Assembly (NCBI GenBank): GCA_017433855.1
Contig: JAFRGM010000006.1
Coordinates: forward strand, 1-64,000
Length of the DNA stretch: 64,000 nucleotides
Direction: 5' to 3'
Origin: Candidatus Saccharimonadota bacterium
GTDB lineage: Bacteria > Patescibacteriota > Saccharimonadia > Saccharimonadales > Saccharimonadaceae
Below the pieces are notes generated by a model. That model ran no database searches, was not told where the DNA came from, and saw only the letters and a program-made list of their open reading frames with translations. Within the stretch, counting starts at the first letter, position 1. Every line of letters starts with the position of its first letter. This document shows, piece after piece, positions 33,845-41,023 of this stretch. The translations under genes and the position numbers were made by a program.

Positions 33845-35344
33845 ATGCCAAATCAAGATCAAACAAACACTCCGCCCATCACAGATACCAACCCAGTGCT
33901 TTCGGCACCGGCTGCGGATGCTGCCAGCGAGGTCAAAGATACTACCGTAAGCGAGGAGCCTGCTAATACCGAGCCGCTCACTGTCAAAAATTCCGAGATG
34001 GTATCCGATATCGCTAGTCGCATTGCTGATGCGCATAATATTCTCATCGCTCTGTCTTCCGACCCATCTGTGGACGAGTTGGCTGCTGCTATTGGCATGT
34101 CGCTTTGCCTGGATCGCGTCGGCAAGCGCGCAACCGCCATCTTTTCCGGCAACATCCCTAATGCACTTGAGTTTTTGAAACCAGAAGATACTTTTGAAAC
34201 TACCGCCGACACTTTGCAAGATTTTGTTGTAGCAATCAACAAAGACAAGGCAGACCATTTGCGCTACAAGCTAGATGGTGATTACGTTAGGATTTTTATC
34301 ACTCCATACAAGACTCGTATCGCCGAAGAAGATTTAGAGTTTTCCTACGGCGATTTCAACATTGATTTGGTCATCGCTTTGGATGTTGCTAATGGCGTAG
34401 ATTTAGACTCCGCCCTGCGCGAGCATGGTCGCATCATGCACGACGCCACCATTATCAACATTACCACCGGTAACCCTGGTAAACTCGGCGAGATAGAATG
34501 GAGCGATAAAAACTCTAGCTCCGTCAGCGAAATGATTGCACGCTTGCTTTATTCAATGAGCCGCAAAATTACCATCGGGCCAGACGATGCCACTGCCTTT
34601 TTAACCGGCATCGTAGCTGCCACCAATCATTTCTCCAATGGCGAAACTACCCCAGGCGCGCTAGAAGTAGCCTCGGCTCTGCTTAAGTCTGGAGCTAATC
34701 AGCTTTTAATTTCCGAAAACATTTCCAATGATTTTGATAATAACTTCGTCTCTAGCCCCAAGTTGTCTAATTTTAGTCTCGCTGAAGACAAACAACCATC
34801 TTCCGACCTCGCATCTCTAGATATTGATCACGGCACCGAAGATGCAGAAACCACTACTCCAATAGAACCTACTGAGCCAGCTACTATTCCAGCCGCCCCA
34901 GCCATGCCGGAGGAGCTTCAAGCCGTAGCAGATAGCCTAGCATCGTCCTATATCGGCCCCTCTGCCCCAGTTGAGCAGCCAGCCACTCCTACCGTCATCA
35001 CGTCAGAACAGGCTCCCGCTGCCGCTCAGTTTAATATCCCAGTTGCCGGTGAAGCAGAAAAGCCAGAAAAAGTCGTCGCCCCTTCCGCAGATTTTCTCAC
35101 AGAACCCGCCGAACAGGGCAATAAATACGGTCAAATGCTAGAGGACGCTTTGTCAGAGTTTGTCCCGCCAGCCCCAGCCGCGCCAGAAGCAAACAATATA
35201 CCAGATCTAGATTTTTCTATGCCAGCGCCAGACGCCGCTTCGTCCGATACCGATAATATCTTGCCACCAGCCCCTACGCCTAATTTTGGTAGCGATGCCG
35301 GCATGATGCCGCCAATGCCTCCAGCCACACCAAAAATACCTTGA
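33845..35344 (+). CDS. NrnA/DHH-like protein with degenerate active site and Pro/Ala-rich tail
   Basis: The protein has 499 residues. Residues ~50-300 resemble the NrnA-type DHH phosphoesterase fold (I-L-I-A-L-S-S-D-P-S-V-D-E-L-A-A-A-I-G near 66, then L-V-I-A-L-D-V-A-N-G-V near 176). The D-H-x-x-D and D-H-H metal motifs are replaced, so catalysis is doubtful. Residues ~330-499 are low-complexity and rich in Pro, Ala and acidic residues, probably disordered. It may be a structural or nucleotide-binding relative. Promoter boxes TTGCAC and TAATAT and an AAGAAAGGT site lie upstream. Confidence 0.6.
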   Translation: MPNQDQTNTPPITDTNPVLSAPAADAASEVKDTTVSEEPANTEPLTVKNSEMVSDIASRIADAHNILIALSSDPSVDELAAAIGMSLCLDRVGKRATAIFSGNIPNALEFLKPEDTFETTADTLQDFVVAINKDKADHLRYKLDGDYVRIFITPYKTRIAEEDLEFSYGDFNIDLVIALDVANGVDLDSALREHGRIMHDATIINITTGNPGKLGEIEWSDKNSSSVSEMIARLLYSMSRKITIGPDDATAFLTGIVAATNHFSNGETTPGALEVASALLKSGANQLLISENISNDFDNNFVSSPKLSNFSLAEDKQPSSDLASLDIDHGTEDAETTTPIEPTEPATIPAAPAMPEELQAVADSLASSYIGPSAPVEQPATPTVITSEQAPAAAQFNIPVAGEAEKPEKVVAPSADFLTEPAEQGNKYGQMLEDALSEFVPPAPAAPEANNIPDLDFSMPAPDAASSDTDNILPPAPTPNFGSDAGMMPPMPPATPKIP

Positions 35345-35369
35345 TTTTATTTTCAAAGTGCGTTATAAT
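35341..35369 (+). promoter_or_regulatory. Promoter of tRNA-Asp
   Basis: TTGATT (35341-35346) and TATAAT (35364-35369) are separated by 17 bp. The -35 box overlaps the stop codon of the preceding gene. Confidence 0.65.
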
Positions 35370-35380
35370 AGGGAAGTAGT

Positions 35381-35457
35381 GGATTCGTAGCTCAGTTGGT
35401 TAGAGCGCTGCCCTGTCACGGCAGAGGTCGCGAGTTCGAGTCTCGTCGGATCCGCCA
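35381..35457 (+). tRNA. tRNA-Asp(GTC)
   Basis: The sequence folds as a complete 77-nt tRNA: acceptor GGATTCG with CGGATCC, discriminator G, encoded CCA, anticodon loop CCTGTCACG with anticodon GTC, and T-loop GTTCGAGTC. Confidence 0.95.
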
Positions 35458-35518
35458 CACCGCATTTGCTGACGCAAAAGCGAGGCGTCTCCGGAACTTC
35501 GTAAACGGATCCGCCACA
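35447..35518 (+). repeat. 13-bp direct repeat of the tRNA-Asp 3' end
   Basis: CGGATCCGCCACA, the 3' end of tRNA-Asp with CCA and two more bases (35447-35459), is repeated exactly at 35506-35518. The 46 bp between contain a small hairpin (TTTGC/GCAAA). Such duplications mark past integration at a tRNA 3' end, but nothing mobile remains. Confidence 0.5.
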
Positions 35519-35534
35519 TAAGAGATGATTTTAA

Positions 35535-35560
35535 TTAGACTTTCAGAAGTCTAATTTTTT
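35535..35560 (+). terminator. Terminator after tRNA-Asp
   Basis: TTAGACTT pairs with AAGTCTAA around a 4-nt loop and is followed by six T. It separates the tRNA unit from the promoter of the structured leader that follows. Confidence 0.75.
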
Positions 35561-35561
35561 G

Positions 35562-35795
35562 TTGCAAAATTTTTACGCATACTGTATAATGGTAATTGCA
35601 GAATCATTTTAATATTACAGTTCATAACGCAAAAAACCACTTTCAAAGGTGGAAAAGGCATCATTAGGCTTTGTGTCTTTGAAAAGTTTTTTGCGTGACA
35701 CATGATTCTGCGCCTAGTGGTGCCTTTTTTGTGCATGACCCTATTATAAAAGGGCACCACGGGCGCTATATCAGGGTAATGGGTCACGAGGCAAC
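35562..35795 (+). promoter_or_regulatory. Promoter and switch-like structured leader, copy 1
   Basis: TTGCAA (35562-35567), 17 bp, TATAAT (35585-35590). The transcript would begin at about 35598 with helix P1 (35598-35607 with 35702-35711), then P2 (35627-35637 with 35686-35696) and P3 (35641-35648 with 35677-35684). Loop strand A (GGCATCATTAGGC, 35657-35669) can pair with B (GCCTAGTGGTGCC, 35712-35724), followed by six T. C (GGCACCAC, 35753-35760) competes for B. TGACCC (35736-35741) pairs with GGGTCA (35781-35786) just before GAGG and ATG 35796. Confidence 0.7.
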
Positions 35796-37436
35796 ATGGT
35801 CACACATATCGCGAAATTATTAATAACAACACTTAGCCTAGTAGGCTTTACTGGTATCACTGCATTGCTGTGTCTTCCTGCCTCTGCGGCCGATAATGCC
35901 TCGGTTAACACTACCATTCTAGTCAACACCGCCTGTGGTATGACTGCCACTACCAATGCTGCCCACTCGGCAGTTCTGACTAACGGTAGTGAAAAGACTG
36001 GTATAGGTACTACTACCATTGCAGTTACCTGTAATGATGCAGCTGGTTTTGCTGTATATGCAGTAGGCTATGCCAACACTACGCTAGGTAATAATAATCT
36101 AGTAGGCACTCACAGTAACATCCCCACTGGTACTGGCACAGCATCATCAAACTGGGGTATGAAACTGACTTCTGTAAATAGTGAACGTCCTATCACTATA
36201 GAAAGCGACTATAGTGACTACGGTATAGTCCCAAATGAGTTCACCATGGTAGCTCACCGTGATGCTGCTACAGACCCAAATGGTGCTGCTTCTAGTATCA
36301 CTACTACTTACCGTGCTTACGTTTCTCCCACCCAAGCCGCAGATGTCTACCATGGAGTAGTACGTTATGTCTTAGTTCACCCATCTACTGTTAGCCCAGT
36401 GTTTAGCTTTGATGATGCTTTTCTAGCTGCTGGTAAAGAAAAAGTTACAGCAAATGATGGTAACAAGTACTATGCTATGCAAGATATGACTACAGATATT
36501 TGTAGTAGAATCTTAGCCTTTGACGATGAAGCTAAATTAGTAGACACCAGAGATGGTAAAACCTACTTCGTAACTAAGGCTCGTGATGGCAAATGCTGGA
36601 TGACACAGAACCTAAACCTAGATATTACTATTCCATCCTACGCCGAAGATAACGACCCATCTACCACTTATATTGCGCTTAATTCCAACAATACTGACCT
36701 TAACATCTACGAAGAAGCTGGTCTATATTCCGCAACGAGTGGCTATAGCTATGAGAACGATGTAATTAAATGGACGCCCAGCATGGCAACCTATAAGAAT
36801 GATGCCACGCACGAGAATGGCGAAGCTACGGGCAGTATCACTAGTGGCAATGATTATAACAAACCTCGCTCCTGGAGCCTCACCGTAAACAACAAGGATG
36901 TTTATCAGAAGGGCACTACTTTCACCTCTGCTGGTTGTAACTACTTTACAGACGCCAACTGCGTAGGCGCAAATAAGACCTTTAATACTGAACCCTTCGC
37001 AGAAAACGGTATGCACGGGCATCTTGGTAATTACTATAACTGGACGGCAGCGATTGCCACTAATGATTCGTCTAGCCTAACCGAGAATACTCATACCAAC
37101 ACTGCCATGAATCCAAATAATTCTATCTGCCCTAAGGGATGGAGATTGACTAGAAGTGCTAGTGACGCATCCTATAATGACTTTGCTTACTTGAGAGTAC
37201 AGTATAGTAATAGTAATAGTAATACCTACATGCTATACAGCCCTCTATGGTTTGTGCGCGCAGGCCGCGTCTTCAGTGGCTCGCTTAACAACAGCGGCGA
37301 CATCGGCTACTATTGGTCGTCTACGGTCTATGATGCTAACCTTGCGTACGACCTGGACATCAGTAGTAGCGGTTTCGGTCCGTCCAGCACCAACTATCGC
37401 TTCGTCGGGTTCTCGGTGCGTTGCATGGCGCGGTAA
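35796..37436 (+). CDS. FISUMP-domain secreted surface protein with variable-region-like tail
   Basis: The protein has 546 residues with a signal peptide (about 1-31, ending in A-S-A). The N-terminal ~200 residues are Thr/Ser/Asn-rich and probably a beta-sandwich. A FISUMP domain (Fibrobacter succinogenes major paralogous domain, TIGR02145) follows, with A-M-Q-D-M-T near 227, G-K-C-W-M-T-Q-N-L near 265, I-C-P-K-G-W-R-L near 443, and a C-terminal W-S-S-T plus G-F-S-V-R-C. The last 60 codons are GC-richer and look like a retroelement variable region. It is probably a surface binding protein; the anchor is not visible. GAGG lies 4 nt before the ATG. Confidence 0.8.
   Translation: MVTHIAKLLITTLSLVGFTGITALLCLPASAADNASVNTTILVNTACGMTATTNAAHSAVLTNGSEKTGIGTTTIAVTCNDAAGFAVYAVGYANTTLGNNNLVGTHSNIPTGTGTASSNWGMKLTSVNSERPITIESDYSDYGIVPNEFTMVAHRDAATDPNGAASSITTTYRAYVSPTQAADVYHGVVRYVLVHPSTVSPVFSFDDAFLAAGKEKVTANDGNKYYAMQDMTTDICSRILAFDDEAKLVDTRDGKTYFVTKARDGKCWMTQNLNLDITIPSYAEDNDPSTTYIALNSNNTDLNIYEEAGLYSATSGYSYENDVIKWTPSMATYKNDATHENGEATGSITSGNDYNKPRSWSLTVNNKDVYQKGTTFTSAGCNYFTDANCVGANKTFNTEPFAENGMHGHLGNYYNWTAAIATNDSSSLTENTHTNTAMNPNNSICPKGWRLTRSASDASYNDFAYLRVQYSNSNSNTYMLYSPLWFVRAGRVFSGSLNNSGDIGYYWSSTVYDANLAYDLDISSSGFGPSSTNYRFVGFSVRCMAR
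37254..37433 (+). repeat. Variable-region-like tail, copy 1
   Basis: These 180 bp align without gaps to 53596-53775. Invariant blocks (TATTGGTCGTCTACGGTC and GGGTTCTCGGTGCGTTGC) flank codons that differ at positions 1 and 2 while most third positions (C or T) are unchanged. This is the pattern expected when AAY codons in a template are mutated at adenines. Confidence 0.6.
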
Positions 37437-37517
37437 TGCTACTCCCACCCCTAGGTCGCAAAACTTCTGGCGCACATAGATTCTGCACTGCACCTTTACT
37501 ATGTCCATCAAACCTTG

Positions 37518-37523
37518 TATAAT
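37518..37523 (+). promoter_or_regulatory. Leaderless -10 box of the CYTH gene
   Basis: TATAAT ends 6 nt before ATG 37530, which decides this start over an upstream in-frame ATG at 37515 that lies before the box. Confidence 0.6.
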
Positions 37524-37529
37524 ATAACT

Positions 37530-38075
37530 ATGAAAAAGATTATCTTAAAATGTAAGCTTACTAACCGCTCTCGTTTTGAAGACAAATTATCCAATATAGA
37601 CCTAGATTTCGGCCCTATCCACTGGCAGCACGACCGTGTTTATGTGCCACGCGGCTACAAGCCAAGTAGTAACTATCCGCGCCTCATCATGCGCACCACC
37701 TTAGAGGCGATAGACCAGCCGGCTACGCACAGTCTGATTCTGCGCCGCCACATTGAAGATTCTGGTATAGATATCGTAGAGGAAACCCCAGTGCAAGATT
37801 ATGTCACCACTGTCAATATCATTTTGCAACTAGGTTTTAAACCGGCTGGCGAGGTATCGCGTCGTCGCGAATCTCTCACTATGGGCGAGGGAACTACTAT
37901 CTACCTAGACGAAATAGATGGCATTGATGCCTCCTATGCCAAAATTGAATCCAACCTCACTCCTACCGACTCCGCCACCGAGGTTCGTAATGATCTGCTT
38001 AAGACCCTAGAAACCCTCGGCGAACAAGATATTATTAGTAAGCCATACATTGAATTGCAAGGTAATAATAGCTGA
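37530..38075 (+). CDS. CYTH-domain protein (adenylate cyclase class IV / triphosphatase-like)
   Basis: The protein has 181 residues from ATG 37530. The pattern of basic and acidic residues alternating on strands (L-I-L-R-R-H-I near 70, L-G-F-K-P-A-G-E-V-S-R-R-R near 105-117, I-Y-L-D-E-I-D-G near 127, A-K-I-E-S near 140) fits the CYTH triphosphate tunnel fold. The usual N-terminal E-x-E-x-K is not evident, so activity is uncertain. Its stop codon lies at the edge of a palindromic element. Confidence 0.55.
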   Translation: MKKIILKCKLTNRSRFEDKLSNIDLDFGPIHWQHDRVYVPRGYKPSSNYPRLIMRTTLEAIDQPATHSLILRRHIEDSGIDIVEETPVQDYVTTVNIILQLGFKPAGEVSRRRESLTMGEGTTIYLDEIDGIDASYAKIESNLTPTDSATEVRNDLLKTLETLGEQDIISKPYIELQGNNS

Positions 38076-38170
38076 CCTCTCAGCGCAGGGTGTCCGGAGC
38101 CTGGCAAGGCGAGGATTAGCGCCGGTCGCCCGTGGCGACGGGCCGACCGGACGCGCCCCAAGCGAGAGGT
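38075..38170. repeat. Large GC-rich palindromic element between convergent genes
   Basis: Nested inverted repeats are ACCTCTC (38075-38081) with GAGAGGT (38164-38170), GTCCGG with CCGGAC (38147-38152), CCGGTCG (38122-38128) with CGACCGG (38144-38150), and CCCGT with ACGGG around GGCG. On the minus strand the arm TCGCTTGGGGCGCGTCCGG resembles the polA insert (TCGCTCGGGGCGCCTCCGC). It may be a distant member of the same family. Confidence 0.6.
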
Positions 38171-38176
38171 GGGCTA

Positions 38177-39166
38177 TTATCCTCTTGGTGGTTCGCCGTC
38201 TGGCTCGCCTAACAATTTCTTGGATTTAATCTCGTAGCGCTTGCCATTTACTGGCGACACATAATAATCTTCATTGATTAAGTTTACAAACATCGTCAAA
38301 TCTTTGTCGTCCATAATGATAATAGAGCCATCATCATCCGTCATCAGCTCTAGCTGCATCTCGTCTGCATATTCTAGCAATTTGTCTTGTGGCATTTCTT
38401 CTGCAATATCTAGCGACTGTACTTTTTTGAGTAAAGGTTTTTTATCGGCGAGTAATGAATTTAATGTTAACCCCTCAGCAAACGACAACTTGTATTTCTC
38501 GGTCAACTCTTTGGCTTTTGCATCCGCAATTACTTGCGACTTGTAATCATACTGGAACAAGTTTTCAAATTTGGCCTGATTAAATACTACAATCGTGCCA
38601 TCCACAATGGCCACCTGGTTATCATCTGGCATCTTTAATGCAATCTCTGCCGAAAACGGCTCGAAGCTCTCGCCGTTAATCTCCCAAGAAGTTGCGCCCT
38701 TAAGAGCCGAACTCGCTGGCAACAACTTTGCAATATAAAAAGTCTTAACGCCTTCATCGCCACCGGGGTAGGTAAACTTTGCAATAATACCTTTTACCTT
38801 CTTAAAATCATATTCGTTCTCAGTAAAATAATCAATATCCTTATATTCGTTTTCGATCAGATGAACTAGCGTCTCGGCTCGCCCCACATTAGATAGGGAA
38901 GTACGATAAATTACTTTCTCTTCACCATCGGCTTTCTCATATTCGCGGCACTCCAATCCCTTGTCCGCTTCCTCAATTATAAAATGAATCACCTCTTGCA
39001 TAAACATGGACTTTACCGCCCCAGCCAGCTTATCAGAATAGCGTATCTTATACGGAGTATAGTTTTTGTTAAACAAAAATAACTCTGCGCTTACATTATT
39101 CTTGACCTCGTCTATTTCATTCGCCCAGAGAAACACGTCAAAAGGTTCGCCGGTATTTTCTTGCAT
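38177..39166 (-). CDS. DUF4868 protein, KwaB-like
   Basis: The protein has 329 residues from ATG 39166 (GGAG 8 nt upstream; a GTG at 39178 is less likely). The central part, with V-A-I-V-D-G-T-I-V-V-F-N-Q-A-K-F-E-N-L-F-Q-Y and later L-L-A-D-K-K-P-L-L-K-K-V, follows the DUF4868 pattern found in KwaB of the Kiwa anti-phage system. The C-terminus has Y-Y-V-S-P-V-N-G-K-R-Y-E-I. The membrane partner KwaA is not encoded nearby, so this may be a solitary defence protein or a DUF4868 protein with another role. Confidence 0.6.
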   Translation of the reverse strand: MQENTGEPFDVFLWANEIDEVKNNVSAELFLFNKNYTPYKIRYSDKLAGAVKSMFMQEVIHFIIEEADKGLECREYEKADGEEKVIYRTSLSNVGRAETLVHLIENEYKDIDYFTENEYDFKKVKGIIAKFTYPGGDEGVKTFYIAKLLPASSALKGATSWEINGESFEPFSAEIALKMPDDNQVAIVDGTIVVFNQAKFENLFQYDYKSQVIADAKAKELTEKYKLSFAEGLTLNSLLADKKPLLKKVQSLDIAEEMPQDKLLEYADEMQLELMTDDDGSIIIMDDKDLTMFVNLINEDYYVSPVNGKRYEIKSKKLLGEPDGEPPRG

Positions 39167-39178
39167 AATTATCTCCAC

Positions 39179-39807
39179 TTATTTATTACATTATAGCACA
39201 TATTAGACTCTAGCGTCCAGTCTTACCGTGGCTTAACACTTCAAATCATCATGGGCGAAAGTATCAAAAGGGCATCAGCACAACAGCGGTTGTTCGGTTA
39301 TTACAACATATTCCACTAATCTTTGCAAGGGAACTATGTTCGGTATTTTGTTCGGGTTTTTACAGGGAAGTTTTCCACACGGTGCGAAAAACCCGCCAAA
39401 ATCATTAAAAAAAGTCCAAAAAAGCACTTGCAATTTAAAAAAATCCGTATTATACTTAAGTCAGTGGAAATAATTACAAAAACCCACAAACAAAAATCAC
39501 GATCAGCACATTAAAAAGTTTGAGGCTAGTCAACTAGGAGTTTCAACGCGCATTAAAATTAGCGAGATGCGAAATCAAAATCGTGCGCACCTTCCTTAAC
39601 ACACCTCCCAATAAAAAACTCTAATTATGGCTCTAACCACTGGTTAAGCCAATGCACAATAAGTCTCTCAACGGCTACGATTATATGACTCACTTCGCGT
39701 GAATCGAATCGTGGTAGATTAATTGTGACTAGTTAAACACAAATCAAACAGAAACAAACCCGTTGAAATTTCTAGTTGACTGGCCTCAAACATTGTATAA
39801 TAAAGGT
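39179..39807 (+). other. 630-bp gap with a promoter and several hairpins, candidate ncRNA
   Basis: No good open frame is present. A plus-strand promoter TTGCAA, 17 bp, TATACT lies at about 39430-39460. Downstream hairpins are CTAGT/ACTAG (near 39523), GGCT-TAACC/GGTTA-AGCC (near 39631), and ACGATT/AATCGT enclosing TCAC/GTGA (near 39678-39718). A TTTTCCACA DnaA-box-like site is at 39371-39379 and GTTCGG repeats occur near 39291 and 39337-39350. None matches tmRNA, RNase P or SRP RNA as I know them. rsmH has its own TATAAT (39796-39801) 6 nt before its ATG. Confidence 0.4.
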
Positions 39808-40680
39808 ATGAAGAACTTACATACCCCAGTATTACTATCTGAAGTGGTAGCGAACCTCGCACCAAAACCTGGCGCAACATATTTAGATTTAACCGCAGGT
39901 TATGGAGGGCACGCTAAAGAAATTTTGGATGTGACACGACAGTATAAAAATTCCGTCTTGGTGGACAGGGATGAGTTTGCCGCCGATTACTTAAGGCAAA
40001 AATTCCCACCAGAAATCAAGATTATCAATCAGGATTTTTACAGTGTGGTGCTACAGCTTTTACAGTGTGGAAACACTTTTGATATGATACTAGCGGATTT
40101 TGGAGTATCTTCATTGCAACTGGATCGGCCAGACCGCGGTTTTTCATTTCGCGAAGATGGCCCTCTAGATATGCGGATGGACCGGCGCCAATCTGTAACG
40201 GCAAGCGATATAGTGAACCATTATAGCGAACGGGATCTAGCAGAGCTTTTTGTCAAATACGGCGAAGAAAAATCAGGTCGTGCCAAAATGCTCGCTAGGG
40301 AAATAGTCACTCATCGTCCCATTACTACTACGAAGGAGCTTGCTAGCATCATTGCATCGAAGTCTAAATATAGCCACACCCACCCAGCCACTAGAGTATT
40401 CCAGGCCATTCGGATAGAGGTCAACAACGAGCTTAGCGAGATAGAGCAAACTCTACCACTCCTACCCAAGCTCCTAAATCCCGGTGGCCGAGTCGCCATT
40501 ATTACTTTCCATAGTTTAGAGGATCGTCTCGTCAAAGATTTTTTCAAAGAATCTACGAGTCATGGTGAGGAGTCGGAGCTTTCAGTTATTACTAAAAAAC
40601 CGCTCGTTGCAACGCCTGATGAGTTAGTTATCAACCCGCGCGCCCGGAGTGCTAAACTGCGAGTGGCAGTGCGGAATTGA
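39808..40680 (+). CDS. rsmH: 16S rRNA (cytosine-1402-N4)-methyltransferase
   Basis: The protein has 290 residues from ATG 39808 (an earlier in-frame ATG at 39763 lies before the promoter). It starts H-T-P-V-L-L-S-E-V, has the SAM-binding D-L-T-A-G-Y-G-G-H, and D-R-G-F-S-F-R-E-D-G-P-L-D-M-R-M-D, all typical of MraW/RsmH. It methylates C1402 in the ribosomal P site. It opens the division and wall cluster, as is usual, but mraZ is missing upstream. Confidence 0.95.
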   Translation: MKNLHTPVLLSEVVANLAPKPGATYLDLTAGYGGHAKEILDVTRQYKNSVLVDRDEFAADYLRQKFPPEIKIINQDFYSVVLQLLQCGNTFDMILADFGVSSLQLDRPDRGFSFREDGPLDMRMDRRQSVTASDIVNHYSERDLAELFVKYGEEKSGRAKMLAREIVTHRPITTTKELASIIASKSKYSHTHPATRVFQAIRIEVNNELSEIEQTLPLLPKLLNPGGRVAIITFHSLEDRLVKDFFKESTSHGEESELSVITKKPLVATPDELVINPRARSAKLRVAVRN

Positions 40681-40715
40681 TAAAATAAAAACAACAAAAA
40701 TAAAAAGGAGGCAAT

Positions 40716-40781
40716 ATGCCAAAGCAAATATTAGTAGCGAACAAATCCCGCAAGCAAACCATTAAGGTAAACTTTCGCTAA
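40716..40781 (+). CDS. 21-residue leader-type ORF
   Basis: A 22-codon frame (start M-P-K-Q-I-L-V-A-N-K, end K-V-N-F-R) has a perfect AAGGAGG site 6 nt before the ATG. It is rich in Lys, Arg and Gln. It ends 8 bp before the first hairpin of the structured region at 40790-40979, the position of a regulatory leader peptide. It could also be a real micro-protein. Confidence 0.55.
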   Translation: MPKQILVANKSRKQTIKVNFR

Positions 40782-40789
40782 AAAATACT

Positions 40790-40979
40790 CAGCGGGGTCC
40801 CCACAGTGACCCCGCTGGCAAACCCAAAACTCTAACTGCGATATGGACCTAAAGGTCCACCAAATAGAGTTTTCACAAGGAGAGTGTGAAGTGTATGACC
40901 TTCCCGGGGCAACTTTTCTTAGTTACTTATAGCTCTGCTAAGAAATGTCCCTGGACTATGGGGTTGCCATGTGAAAACT
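40790..40979 (+). promoter_or_regulatory. Switch-like structured leader upstream of the ftsL-like gene
   Basis: CAGCGGGGTC (40790-40799) pairs perfectly with GACCCCGCTG (40808-40817) without a U-run. AAAACTCTA (40826-40834) pairs with TAGAGTTTT (40865-40873), enclosing GGACC/GGTCC. AGTTTTCAC (40868-40876) pairs with GTGAAAACT (40971-40979), enclosing GGCAAC/GTTGCC and CTTAG/CTAAG. The second and third outer helices share 40868-40873, so they exclude each other. The gene starts 45 nt downstream with a GAGG site. Confidence 0.6.
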
Positions 40980-41023
40980 AAAATCAAAACAAAGATAAAG
41001 ATAACCAAGCGAGGAATAGTAAA

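Noticed and set aside
39465-39790. Possible tmRNA or RNase P RNA
   Set aside because: No tRNA-like ends, no CCA, no tag-like frame and no conserved RNase P core such as GAAAGTCC were found.
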